Numbered from the stretch's first letter, positions 1 through 6,765 are shown. The stretch: DNA of 9,200 nucleotides from an uncultured Rothia sp. (GCF_937976295.1 NZ_CALJRY010000033.1:1-9200), one strand, 5' to 3'. The notes: generated by a model not told the origin, from the letters alone. Numbers and translations are program-made.

Positions 1-79
1 CCCTCGATGCGAGGGTGGTTAGAGGAATGAGACGCGATGGTGCCTTGCGGGGTTGAGAAGCAGTTTCGGAACCGCGATG

Positions 80-114
80 AAATATTGCAGTTTTTAATGT
101 TTTCTGCAAAATTT
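80..114 (-). terminator. Possible weak terminator: AT-rich imperfect inverted repeat
   Basis: The arms at 80–90 and 104–114 are complementary over 11 bp with one mismatch, around a 13-base loop. On the minus strand the second arm ends in ATATTT, which could act as a short U-tract for parE transcripts. The stem is AT-rich and the T-run is broken, so this is a weak candidate. It lies about 190 bases beyond the parE stop. Confidence 0.25.
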
Positions 115-207
115 TGGTGACAGATTCCGGGAATATGACAGGTGCTTCAAGTAGTGCTCAAAGCTTAAATTTGCCTGTTTCATGCGGAATTTACGCGGGA
201 TCCCCGA

Positions 208-237
208 GAATTGCGTGACTATTCTCACACAAAATTC
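208..237. repeat. Bulged inverted repeat (hairpin) downstream of parE
   Basis: The arms are GAATTGCGTGA (208–218) and TCACACAAAATTC (225–237). They pair over about 11 bp, including one G·U pair, with a two-base bulge and a 6-base loop. No T-run follows on either strand, so it is not a standard intrinsic terminator. It could protect the parE 3' end or be chance. Confidence 0.35.
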
Positions 238-263
238 ATGGATTGTGACACGCCAGCCACCAC

Positions 264-277
264 TGCCCTGCAGGGCA
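264..277. repeat. Perfect 14-bp palindrome just after parE
   Basis: TGCCCTGCAGGGCA is perfectly self-complementary and begins 27 bases beyond the parE stop. A similar small stem (TGCC/GGCA, 284–297) sits between it and the stop. As RNA it would give a 5-bp GC-rich stem with a 4-base loop. No T-run follows, so an intrinsic terminator is not supported. A dimeric-protein site or an RNA 3'-end structure is possible. Confidence 0.35.
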
Positions 278-304
278 CCGTAATGCCCCACAAGGCACCG
301 CACG

Positions 305-2407
305 CTACATATCGATGCTCTCAGCATCCAGCTGATGAGCACCCGCAATGATGAACTCCTTACGCGGAGCCACCTCAGAACCCATCAACAGAGAGAACGC
401 ACGCTCGGCAGCCTCCGCATCCTCAATGCGAATACGGCGCAACATGCGATGACGCGGATCCATCGTCGTCTCAGCCAACTGGTCGGCATCCATCTCGCCC
501 AGACCCTTATAACGCTGAATGGGTTCCTTATAAGACACACCCTGCGCCTGCAAAGAATCCAGAAGCTCGTGCAGCTGCTTCTCCGAGTAGGTGTACACCA
601 TCTCGTTCGGCTTGCCGCGGCGCACCACCTCCACACGATGCAGAGGCGGAACCGCAGCATACACGCGACCGGCCTCAATCAGCGGACGCATGTAACGGTA
701 GAACAGGGTCAGCAGCAGGGTACGAATGTGGGCACCGTCCACGTCCGCATCGGTCATCATAATGACCTTGCCGTAGCGAGCCGAGTCCAGGTCAAAAGTA
801 CGACCAGAGCCCGCGCCGATCACCTGAATCAGCGCCGCGCACTCAGCATTCGCGAGCACATCAGTCACCGAAGCACGCTGAGTGTTCAGGATCTTACCGC
901 GAATCGGCAGCAGAGCCTGATACGAGGAAGAACGCGCCAAACGCGCCGTGCCCAGCGCCGAGTCACCCTCCACAATGAACAGCTCAGAATGCTCAACATT
1001 GGTCGAACGGCAATCCACCAGCTTGGTGGGCATGGACGAAGACTCCAACGCGGTCTTACGGCGCTGAGTTTCCTTATGGATGCGCGCCGAGACGCGGGTC
1101 TTCATCTCAGAGACGACCTTCTCACACAGAGCGGTCGCCTGAGCCTTCTCCGCACGGGCGGTCGACTCCAGGCGAGCCTTCAGGGCATCACCCACGACCT
1201 TCGACACAATCTGGCGAACCGCAGGAGTACCCAGAATCTCCTTGGTCTGGCCCTCAAACTGCGGCTCAGCAAGACGCACGGTCAGCACGGCGGTCAAGCC
1301 GGCGAGAACGTCATCCTTCTCAATCTTGTCGTTACCCACCTTGTACTTGCGGGCGTTATCGGCAAGGTGCTTGCGCATCACGCGCAGCAGGCCCTGCTCA
1401 AAACCGGTAGTGTGGGTACCGCCCTTGGGGGTGGCAATAATGTTCACGAAGCTACGGACCGTCGTCTCATAGCCAATGCCCCAGCGCAGCGCAACGTCCA
1501 CTTCACAATCGCGCTCCACATCGGTCAGCTGCGAGCGGCCGTCCTCGCCCAGCACGGGCACGGTCTCGGTGAAAGAGCCGCTACCGCTAAAACGCCAGGT
1601 GTCGGTAATACGCTCATCGTGCGCCAAGAACTCGACGAACTCGCTAATGCCGCCGTCGTACTGGAAAACTTCCTCGTGGGGCTCCAACTCACCGGGGGTG
1701 CCGGGCAGGCGGCGCTCATCGCGGATGCAAATACGCAGACCCGGAATGAGGAACGCGGTCTGGCGCGCACGAGCCGCCAAGTCCTCGTAGCTGAACTTGG
1801 CGTCGGGGGTGAAAATCTGCGGGTCAGCCCAATAGCGCACACGGGTGCCGGTCACGCCGCGCTTAGCGCGACCCACAATCTGCAGGGCGTCAGTGCCCTC
1901 GGTTGCGGGAGTGAACGGATCATCGGGCTTGGGGGTGCGGCCGGACTCGAAGAAGCCGGGAATGCCGTGGCGGAAAGACATCTGGTAGGTCTTCGAACCG
2001 CGGTCCACCTGCACGTCCAGGCGGGAAGACAGCGCGTTCACCACGGAAGCGCCCACGCCGTGCAAACCACCGGAGGCATTATAGGAGCCGCCGCCAAACT
2101 TACCGCCGGCGTGCAGCTTGGTGAACACGACCTCCACACCGGACAGGCCGGTGCGCGGCTCAATATCGGTGGGGATACCGCGGCCATCATCGCGCACCTC
2201 AACCGAACCGTCACGGTACAGAATGACCTGAATGGACTGACCGAAACCGGCGAGTGCCTCATCCACCGAGTTGTCGATAATCTCCCAGAGGCAGTGCATC
2301 AGGCCGCGGGAGTCGGTGGAGCCGATGTACATGCCGGGGCGTTTGCGTACAGCTTCCAGACCTTCCAGCACGGAGAGGTGACGGGCGGTGTAGTTCGAAG
2401 ACGCCAC
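305..2407 (-). CDS. parE: DNA topoisomerase IV subunit B (type IIA topoisomerase ATPase subunit)
   Basis: This is the ATPase/TOPRIM subunit of a type IIA topoisomerase, expected to pair with ParC to decatenate and relax chromosomes. At 700 residues it is full length. The GHKL ATPase core is intact: E42 and N46 in EIIDNSVDEA, DDGRGIP at 73–79 and GGLHGVGASVVNALS at 113–127. The transducer domain carries the QTK loop lysine (387–389). The TOPRIM domain has EGDSA at 480–484, PIRGKILN at 501–508 and the metal-binding DADVDGAH at 553–560, followed by QRYKGLGEMD at 631–640. I prefer ParE to GyrB because of the N-terminal TARHLSVLEGLEAV and LMHCLWEIIDNS wording, and because no recF, dnaN or gyrA lies nearby. 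That choice rests on remembered family patterns. The start is GTG (2405–2407), five bases after GAAAGGA. The gene seems to be its own transcription unit: a strong terminator at 2655–2725 separates it from the gene upstream. Confidence 0.9.
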   Translation of the reverse strand: MASSNYTARHLSVLEGLEAVRKRPGMYIGSTDSRGLMHCLWEIIDNSVDEALAGFGQSIQVILYRDGSVEVRDDGRGIPTDIEPRTGLSGVEVVFTKLHAGGKFGGGSYNASGGLHGVGASVVNALSSRLDVQVDRGSKTYQMSFRHGIPGFFESGRTPKPDDPFTPATEGTDALQIVGRAKRGVTGTRVRYWADPQIFTPDAKFSYEDLAARARQTAFLIPGLRICIRDERRLPGTPGELEPHEEVFQYDGGISEFVEFLAHDERITDTWRFSGSGSFTETVPVLGEDGRSQLTDVERDCEVDVALRWGIGYETTVRSFVNIIATPKGGTHTTGFEQGLLRVMRKHLADNARKYKVGNDKIEKDDVLAGLTAVLTVRLAEPQFEGQTKEILGTPAVRQIVSKVVGDALKARLESTARAEKAQATALCEKVVSEMKTRVSARIHKETQRRKTALESSSMPTKLVDCRSTNVEHSELFIVEGDSALGTARLARSSSYQALLPIRGKILNTQRASVTDVLANAECAALIQVIGAGSGRTFDLDSARYGKVIMMTDADVDGAHIRTLLLTLFYRYMRPLIEAGRVYAAVPPLHRVEVVRRGKPNEMVYTYSEKQLHELLDSLQAQGVSYKEPIQRYKGLGEMDADQLAETTMDPRHRMLRRIRIEDAEAAERAFSLLMGSEVAPRKEFIIAGAHQLDAESIDM

Positions 2408-2412
2408 GGGAA

Positions 2413-2419
2413 TCCTTTC
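2413..2419 (-). promoter_or_regulatory. Ribosome binding site fixing the GTG start of parE
   Basis: On the minus strand GAAAGGA lies five bases before GTG (2405–2407). The protein that follows opens with the expected short lead-in to the conserved LSVLEGLEAV block, so both spacing and homology support this start. Confidence 0.7.
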
Positions 2420-2654
2420 GGCAAGTGATGACTGTGTGTTCTCTGCAGGTGTTCCCCGCAGGTGTTTTCTGCAGGTAATCTCTGCGAATATGCTCTGCAG
2501 ATGTTCTCAGCACGGCAAGCTCACGGAGGGGAGATAGAAACGCTCCGGCTTGCGCTCATAGTGCTCTAAGTTTCTATTCTATCGTGGCTTGTTGTCCGCT
2601 TCTGCCTGCATCGTCATTAGGTACTGCACGGTCATAAGGCTCTTCCGAGAGAAT
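2420..2654 (-). promoter_or_regulatory. Presumed parE promoter region
   Basis: parE must be transcribed from this interval if the terminator at 2655–2725 works. On the minus strand a TAGAAT hexamer (2576–2581) is a fair -10 candidate, but I see no good -35 at 16–18 bases. An 8-bp inverted repeat (2534–2541 and 2570–2577, ATAGAAAC/GTTTCTAT) flanks the segment just downstream and could be an operator. The 13-bp repeat array occupies the gene-proximal part. The location is inferred from context, and the exact promoter is not established. Confidence 0.35.
2441..2505. repeat. Five tandem copies of a 13-bp repeat upstream of parE
   Basis: Five head-to-tail 13-bp units start at 2441, 2454, 2467, 2480 and 2493. 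The plus-strand consensus is CTCTGCAGGTGTT (minus strand AACACCTGCAGAG). By eye the units match it at 13, 11, 10, 8 and 12 of 13 positions. The inner TCTGCAG core is the best conserved part. The array lies 34–98 bases before the parE start, so it is probably in the 5' untranslated region or proximal promoter. The 13-base period is not a multiple of 3, and no gene covers it. Confidence 0.75.
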
Positions 2655-2725
2655 AAAACAGCAGAAAAGCACCGGTTGCTACTCCCCTGCGGGGTACCTA
2701 CCGGTGCTTTAGACTCTGCGGTTTT
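2655..2725 (-). terminator. Strong composite hairpin terminator, probably bidirectional
   Basis: The core is an 11-bp perfect stem, AAAGCACCGGT (2666–2676) with ACCGGTGCTTT (2700–2710). It encloses a small CCCC-TGC-GGGG hairpin (2684–2694). An outer arm pair, 2655–2665 with 2715–2725, matches 10 of 11 and is separated from the core by four bases on one side only. On the minus strand the stem ends in CTTTT followed by CTGCTGTTTT. It ends the membrane-protein transcript about 55–125 bases after its stop and insulates parE. Confidence 0.8.
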
Positions 2726-2779
2726 AAGTCATAAGTTTTGAGGGTTCGCTCGGAAACGTCTCATTGCGAGGGCAACGTT

Positions 2780-4009
2780 TTAGTGCGCCTCACCCGTGGC
2801 ACGCGAGGAGCTTTCGTGACGGTTCGTGACCATGATATTGGACTTGAAGTAGAACTCTTCGGGCAACTCATTCGTGACCGGGCCGTGCGGGAATTCGCTG
2901 AGCTTCGGCACGAAGTACCAGTCCATCAGCTCGCCGCTGCTCTGCTTGAGCACGCGGCGTTCCCTCATGGCGTGGCGTACCTTGCGGCGCAGGCGCGGGC
3001 TGTCTTTCAGGGTGCTGGTGAAGACCCACGGAGTCTCGTAGCCCTCGACAATCGTGCCGAAGGTGATGCGCAGGTTGCCGTTCTCGTCGGCATCCATCGT
3101 GAAGTCGCCGTCTGCAATATCGGTGAAGGCGACCATCCAACTGTGGCGGCGTTCGTAGCTTTCACGGGTGGTCTGCAGTGCCGCAATGATGCGGTGGTCG
3201 ACCAGTAGCTCCACCTTGCGTTCGGTGATTTCACCCAGGCGGGCGTAGGAGCCGAAGGCGCGGTTCGCGCCACTGCGGCGAGGCCACTTGGTCACCGCGC
3301 CGTGCGGCACCTCCCCCGCAAAGGTGAAGGGACCGGTGATGGTGCCGGGCAGGCGCAGACGCTCAAACGGCGCCGTCGGCAGGAAGGTCGTCAGCAGCTG
3401 ATCGGAGCTGACCGACTTACCCCAGCGCGCCATCTCAAAAATAGTCGGTTCGGGGCCCACCGGGTAGAGGCGCGGCATCTTGCGACCGAACTCGTCAAAG
3501 CCCTCAATAAACTCACCGTTGGAGCTGTACCCGGGCATGGTCGCACCGAGCGGGCGAGTCCACGACCCCGAATACGGCTTGGTCAGGTGCGGGTTCTCCA
3601 CCGGCAGGATGCTGGTGCGAGCGCCCAGGTAGGCGGGCATGCGCGAGAGGTTACGCCAGGCGAACTTCGCGGCAACCGCCTCGCGCCACCACATCGGGCG
3701 CTTGCCGGGGGTCTGACCGCCCAGGCAGTGCATGAGCAGCCAGAATCCAGCCCAGCCGAGGCAACCTACGGCAACCACGCAGAGACTAATCGTCAGCACG
3801 GTGTGCAGGGTTCCGGTCGCCCAGATGTTCGTGGCGATCAGAGCCATGAACGCCACCCACGCCGCCATGACGTAGGGGCCGAGCGTAATCATCGGGTCAA
3901 CCACCTTCACGGCGGCAATGACGCGGCGGTTCAGTCCACGCCACACGTAGGAGTACGCCCAGCATCCGGCGGCAAGGGCGAGTGCCATCAGCAGAAGAAG
4001 GATGAGCAT
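2780..4009 (-). CDS. Unrecognised membrane protein with three N-terminal helices and a large cytoplasmic domain
   Basis: I do not recognise this 409-residue protein. The N-terminus has three hydrophobic segments, about residues 2–22, 44–65 and 70–96. Positive charges after helix 1 (R24, R28, R29) and after helix 3 (K103, R104, R109) suggest an outside N-terminus and a ~310-residue cytoplasmic domain. That domain is rich in aromatic and proline residues and contains a DADENGN stretch (306–312). This resembles the start of a calcium-binding loop but lacks the usual glutamate at position 12, so I would not call it one. The C-terminus is polar (residues 396–409). I chose the ATG at 4007–4009 because AAAGAGA sits seven bases upstream and the hydrophobic helix begins at once. 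An in-frame ATG at 4061–4063 would add 18 polar residues and has no ribosome binding site. Terminators lie on both sides, so it is probably monocistronic and not part of the rdgB operon. Confidence 0.75.
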   Translation of the reverse strand: MLILLLLMALALAAGCWAYSYVWRGLNRRVIAAVKVVDPMITLGPYVMAAWVAFMALIATNIWATGTLHTVLTISLCVVAVGCLGWAGFWLLMHCLGGQTPGKRPMWWREAVAAKFAWRNLSRMPAYLGARTSILPVENPHLTKPYSGSWTRPLGATMPGYSSNGEFIEGFDEFGRKMPRLYPVGPEPTIFEMARWGKSVSSDQLLTTFLPTAPFERLRLPGTITGPFTFAGEVPHGAVTKWPRRSGANRAFGSYARLGEITERKVELLVDHRIIAALQTTRESYERRHSWMVAFTDIADGDFTMDADENGNLRITFGTIVEGYETPWVFTSTLKDSPRLRRKVRHAMRERRVLKQSSGELMDWYFVPKLSEFPHGPVTNELPEEFYFKSNIMVTNRHESSSRATGEAH

Positions 4010-4016
4010 CGGTGTG

Positions 4017-4023
4017 TCTCTTT
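4017..4023 (-). promoter_or_regulatory. Ribosome binding site deciding the membrane-protein start
   Basis: On the minus strand AAAGAGA lies seven bases before ATG (4007–4009). It is moderate in strength, but the competing upstream ATG at 4061–4063 is preceded by a pyrimidine-rich CCTTTC and has no purine-rich site. Confidence 0.5.
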
Positions 4024-4098
4024 CGCTGCAGGTTTTTCTACCGCGGTCGGTGACAGCAAGCATCGGGCAGATGCAGTGTTGAAAGGCTCTTCAATAGC

Positions 4099-4137
4099 AA
4101 AACTCGCCTGCCGAAGGTACCTTCAGCAGACGAGTTT
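4099..4137 (-). terminator. Hairpin terminator after rdgB
   Basis: Arms AAACTCG (4100–4106) and CGAGTTT (4131–4137) pair perfectly. Inside, CTGC pairs with GCAG, and the self-complementary GAAGGTACCTTC forms the tip. Two single mismatches separate the three stems. On the minus strand the last arm runs into GAGTTTTGC. It lies about 165–205 bases past the rdgB stop and upstream of the membrane-protein gene, so it likely ends the murI–rdgB transcript. The T-run is short, and on the plus strand the stem is followed by TTTCTT. Confidence 0.65.
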
Positions 4138-4302
4138 CTTGGGTGTCACTAACCTTGAGGTAAAGCTTCTCACACTATTGTGCCTTTAATTGGTATCTCC
4201 GTGGGGGATTTTAGAGGGGTGCGCGAAAAAATCGCACCTAACCTCGCGTTTTCACCCAACAGAGCGGCACAGCGAGTATGCTCTGGTGCCTCAGCGACGG
4301 TT

Positions 4303-4959
4303 CTAGGAAGCCAGCGCCGTAGCAATCTGAGGAATCAGCGCCTCAAAAGCACGCGCACGGTGGCTAATCGAGTTCTTAATCTCGGCGGGAATCTCAGCGC
4401 ACGACTTGCCAGCGTACTGACCCTCGTACAGGGCGTTCTCACCGTTCAGCTCCACGGGGCGCAGAATCGGGTCGTAACCGAAGCCGCCCTCCCCCGCCGG
4501 CGCGGTCAGCAGCTCGCCGGGCAGCTCGCCGTACTCGACCGCCTCAAAACCGTTCGGGGAGGCAACCGACGCCGCGCAGCAGAACTTCGCGCCGCGGTGC
4601 TCGGCAGGAATATCGCTCAGCTGAGCCAGCAGCAGGTTCAGGTTCGCGGTGTCATCGCCGTGGCTACCCGCCCAGCGCGCCGAGAAAATACCGGGAGCGC
4701 CGTTGAGCACATCCACCGACAGGCCGGAATCGTCAGCAATAGCAACCAGGCCGGTTGCCTCGGCAACAGCGCGCGCCTTCAGCAGGGAGTTCTCAGCGAA
4801 GGTCACGCCGGTCTCGGGAACATCGGGTGCGTTCACGCTGGAGGCGTCAACCACCTGGGTGTCAACGTCCAGGCCGTCAATGCGTCCGCGCAGAATTTCG
4901 CGCAGTTCCTTGAGCTTGCCCTTATTGTGGCTTGCCAGAACAATCTTTGCCTCTGCCAT
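4303..4959 (-). CDS. rdgB: RdgB/HAM1-family XTP/dITP pyrophosphatase
   Basis: This cytosolic enzyme hydrolyses non-canonical purine triphosphates (dITP, XTP, ITP) to monophosphate and pyrophosphate, keeping deaminated bases out of DNA and RNA. At 218 residues it is slightly longer than the usual ~200. Family motifs appear in order: SHNKGKLKEL (10–19) at the phosphate-binding N-terminus, ETGVTFAENSLLKA (49–62), the acidic metal/catalytic ADDSGL (75–80), GAPGIFSARWAG (87–98), GEGGFGYDPI (156–165) and SHRARAF (199–205). Nothing essential is missing. The start is ATG (4957–4959) with AAGGAG five bases upstream. It follows rph by 38 bases on the same strand, an arrangement known from many actinobacteria and other bacteria. 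It is the last gene before the 4099–4137 terminator. Confidence 0.93.
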   Translation of the reverse strand: MAEAKIVLASHNKGKLKELREILRGRIDGLDVDTQVVDASSVNAPDVPETGVTFAENSLLKARAVAEATGLVAIADDSGLSVDVLNGAPGIFSARWAGSHGDDTANLNLLLAQLSDIPAEHRGAKFCCAASVASPNGFEAVEYGELPGELLTAPAGEGGFGYDPILRPVELNGENALYEGQYAGKSCAEIPAEIKNSISHRARAFEALIPQIATALAS

Positions 4960-4964
4960 AGTTT

Positions 4965-4970
4965 CTCCTT
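4965..4970 (-). promoter_or_regulatory. Ribosome binding site of rdgB
   Basis: AAGGAG lies five bases before the ATG at 4957–4959, inside the 38-base gap after rph. The rph gene uses an identical site with identical spacing, so the two genes should be translated with similar efficiency. Confidence 0.7.
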
Positions 4971-4997
4971 GTCGACGGAACTAGTTACTGGGACGGG

Positions 4998-5729
4998 TTA
5001 GTGTGCCAGTGCTTCACGCTGAATCTGAGCCAGCTCTGCGGTGCCTTCCAGCGCCAGGTCGAGCAGGCTGTTGAGCTCGTCGCGGTCGAAGGGCGCGCCC
5101 TCTGCGGTGCCCTGAACCTCAACGAACTTGCCGCTGCCGGTGACGACCACGTTCATGTCGGTCTCAGCACGCACGTCCTCGGTGTAGGGCAGATCCAGCA
5201 TGGGGGTGCCATCAATAATGCCCACCGAAATTGCGGACACCGAATCGATCAGCGGGTTCGCCTTAGCGGGCAGAATCTTCTGCTCCTTCGCCCAGGTAAT
5301 AGCGTCAGCCAACGCCACGTACGCGCCGGTAATGGAGGCGGTGCGGGTGCCGCCGTCAGCCTGCAGAACATCGCAGTCGAGCACGATGGTGTTCTCGCCC
5401 AGCTCATCCATGTTGATGACCGCGCGCAGGGAGCGACCGATCAGGCGAGAAATCTCGTGGGTGCGGCCACCCACGCGGCCCTTGAGCGACTCGCGAGAAG
5501 AACGGGTGTTGGTGGCGCGCGGCAGCATCGCGTACTCGGCGGTCACCCAGCCCTTACCTTCGCCCTTGAGCCAGCGCGGCACGCCCTCGGTGAAGGATGC
5601 GGTGCACAGCACGCGGGTGTTGCCGAACTCGATGAGGGCGGAACCCTCAGCGTTGCGGGACCAGCCGCGGGTAATGGTGATGGGGCGCAGTTCGTTGAGG
5701 GCGCGGCCGTCTTCGCGGGTTGCAGTCAT
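4998..5729 (-). CDS. rph: Ribonuclease PH
   Basis: RNase PH is a phosphorolytic 3'-to-5' exoribonuclease that trims tRNA precursors, releasing nucleoside diphosphates. It acts as a hexameric ring in the cytosol. The 243 residues match the usual length. Visible motifs are REDGRALNELRP (5–16), GSALIEFGNTRVLCTAS (29–45), GWVTAEYAMLPRATNTR (60–76), the phosphate-binding GGRTHEISRLIGR (87–99, key R89), DCDVLQADGGTRTASITGA (118–136, with R129) and DLPYTEDVRAETDMNVV (179–195), which contains the metal-binding aspartates D179 and D185. No truncation is visible. The start is ATG (5727–5729), five bases after AAGGAG. It sits between the phosphodiesterase gene and rdgB, the same order as rphA in mycobacteria. 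Confidence 0.94.
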   Translation of the reverse strand: MTATREDGRALNELRPITITRGWSRNAEGSALIEFGNTRVLCTASFTEGVPRWLKGEGKGWVTAEYAMLPRATNTRSSRESLKGRVGGRTHEISRLIGRSLRAVINMDELGENTIVLDCDVLQADGGTRTASITGAYVALADAITWAKEQKILPAKANPLIDSVSAISVGIIDGTPMLDLPYTEDVRAETDMNVVVTGSGKFVEVQGTAEGAPFDRDELNSLLDLALEGTAELAQIQREALAH

Positions 5730-5734
5730 GGGTT

Positions 5735-5740
5735 CTCCTT
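5735..5740 (-). promoter_or_regulatory. Ribosome binding site of rph
   Basis: AAGGAG on the minus strand lies five bases before ATG (5727–5729). A TCTG-rich low-complexity stretch (5744–5770) with the direct repeat TCTGTCTG (5744–5751 and 5763–5770) lies immediately upstream. Confidence 0.65.
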
Positions 5741-5826
5741 GAATCTGTCTGCAGGGTCTGTGTCTGTCTGTTAAATCTATGTCGAAAAGTGGGCGGGGCT
5801 GAGCGCAGTTTGCACTAGTCCGGTTT

Positions 5827-5889
5827 GTTTTAGCCCAGCTCGGGTTTAGCCTAGTCCAGCTCGGGCTTCGCCTAATCTAGCACGGGCTT
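5827..5889 (-). repeat. Three in-frame 21-bp tandem repeats over the stop codon of the phosphodiesterase gene
   Basis: Units at 5869–5889, 5848–5868 and 5827–5847 are head to tail. Read on the minus strand in the frame of the gene they spell KPVLD-stop-A, KPELD-stop-A and KPELG-stop-N. The first unit is the real C-terminus. The next two lie beyond the stop but keep frame, peptide and stop position. The units differ by a few bases, so the duplication is not brand new. Confidence 0.8.
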
Positions 5890-6765
5890 AGGGAGCGCAA
5901 TCGCGGTGTTCAGCGGCGGGTCGAGCACCTCCACCACATTCAGGGTGGACGTGACCGGGTGAGCCTCCGTCGGGCGCGGGTAGATGCGGTAGCTTGCCGC
6001 CATTTCGGCAATGCCGACCGGGCCGGAGAAGGCACTACGCGCCTCCGCGTAGGCGATGTCCGGGTCGTTCCACACGGGCAGGTGGGTCAGCAGCAGGTTA
6101 CGCACGCCCGCCTCCGTTGCAGCCTCGCCGGCACGCTTGCCGGTCAGGTGAATACCGCGCAGGGCGTCATCGCGGCCCTCCTGGTATGCCGCCTCGCAGA
6201 GGAACAGGTCAGCGCCGCGTGCAGCCTTAACCAGGCCCTCGCACAGGTCGGTATCGCCCGAGTACGAGAACACGGTGTGACCCTCGCGGTCGTTGCAGGT
6301 GATACGCAGGGCGTACGGGTCCTTCGAGGGGTGAACCACGCGGAACGGCTCCACGCGGAACGGCCCGATCTGCACGGGCTCGCCCTCGGTCCAGGTGTGG
6401 TACTCGAACTCGGTGCTCATGCCCGGATCCGGGTCCAGGCCGTGAGTCACCGAAAGGTACTCGTTAATCGCGGCGGGACCGTACAGCGGAATGCGGCCCT
6501 TGGGCCAGCCGCGCGGATCCCACTTGACCGCCACGTGCAGACCGGACAGGTCGATGCAGTGGTCCGGGTGCAGGTGCGAAATCAGAATCGCGTCAATATC
6601 GCTCAGGTCGATATGGCGCTGGAGCATGCCGAGTGAGCCGTTGCCCATGTCCATGATGATGCGCCAGGTTCGACCCGCGAAGTCCGTGGCGGTGAGCATA
6701 TAGCAACTAGCCGGTGAGACGGGGCCGGGAAAGGAGCCCGTGCAACCGATAACGGTTAGACGCAT
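5872..6765 (-). CDS. Metallo-beta-lactamase-fold phosphodiesterase, Rv1339-like (candidate cAMP phosphodiesterase)
   Basis: This 297-residue protein is a metallo-beta-lactamase-fold hydrolase of the RNase Z/cyclic-nucleotide phosphodiesterase side of the superfamily. A complete two-metal site is visible: HLHPDH (64–69), H145 in VVHP, D171 in SGDTD, H206 in GIHLTG and H228 in LLLTHL. The N-terminus MRLTVIGCTGSFPGP is typical. In M. tuberculosis the protein encoded between murI and rphA is Rv1339, reported as an atypical class II cAMP phosphodiesterase. Because this gene occupies the same slot, that activity is my best inference. Related folds process tRNA 3' ends, which rph as neighbour could also suit. 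About 35 residues after position 262 look like a proline-rich tail beyond the catalytic fold. The ATG (6763–6765) overlaps the end of murI by 10 bases, with TAAGGA nine bases upstream inside murI, which points to translational coupling. The tail overlaps the 21-bp repeat array. Confidence 0.85.
   Translation of the reverse strand: MRLTVIGCTGSFPGPVSPASCYMLTATDFAGRTWRIIMDMGNGSLGMLQRHIDLSDIDAILISHLHPDHCIDLSGLHVAVKWDPRGWPKGRIPLYGPAAINEYLSVTHGLDPDPGMSTEFEYHTWTEGEPVQIGPFRVEPFRVVHPSKDPYALRITCNDREGHTVFSYSGDTDLCEGLVKAARGADLFLCEAAYQEGRDDALRGIHLTGKRAGEAATEAGVRNLLLTHLPVWNDPDIAYAEARSAFSGPVGIAEMAASYRIYPRPTEAHPVTSTLNVVEVLDPPLNTAIALPKPVLD

Larger units (their letters stand above)
1..304. other. Non-coding stretch downstream of parE, rich in inverted repeats
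   Basis: No convincing gene lies between the left edge and the parE stop codon. The minus-strand open frame that crosses it is mostly the out-of-frame end of parE. The stretch is more AT-rich than the flanking genes, especially about 75–240, and holds several dyad symmetries: a 6-bp stem with a 3-base loop at 1–15, an imperfect 11-bp inverted repeat at 80–114, a bulged hairpin at 208–237 and a perfect 14-bp palindrome at 264–277. None is followed by a strong T-run on the minus strand, so I cannot say which of them ends parE transcription. The hairpin at 1–15 is cut off from its downstream context by the window edge and could be a terminator. Confidence 0.5.

Noticed and set aside
94..348. Minus-strand open frame of 84 codons overlapping the parE stop
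   Set aside because: It starts within parE in another frame, has no plausible ribosome binding site and runs through the hairpins after parE.
335..2428. A plus-strand open frame of nearly 700 codons opposite parE
   Set aside because: It mirrors parE over its whole length and translates to a His/Arg/Ala/Gly-rich, low-motif protein. Such frames arise from the codon bias of GC-rich genes, while parE has every expected motif.
2259..2513. Minus-strand 84-codon frame covering the 13-bp repeats
   Set aside because: It overlaps the parE start out of frame, and the 13-base period breaks any protein repeat, so the array is better read as non-coding.
4010..4063. Upstream ATG that would lengthen the membrane protein by 18 residues
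   Set aside because: No ribosome binding site precedes it, and it would place a polar stretch before the hydrophobic first helix.
3302..4189. Long plus-strand open frame opposite the membrane protein
   Set aside because: The product is Arg/His/Gly-rich with no domain pattern, and its end runs through the rdgB terminator. The minus-strand frame has clear membrane helices and a ribosome binding site.
4219..4238. GGTGCG/CGCACC hairpin downstream of rdgB as the terminator
   Set aside because: The A/T-run lies in the loop rather than after the stem; the longer hairpin at 4099–4137 is a better terminator.
5744..5770. TCTG-rich direct repeats before rph as a regulatory array
   Set aside because: The repeat is short and low in complexity, with only two 8-base copies, so chance is adequate.
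4180..5774. Two plus-strand open frames opposite rdgB and rph
   Set aside because: They are shadows of genes whose enzyme motifs are complete on the minus strand.
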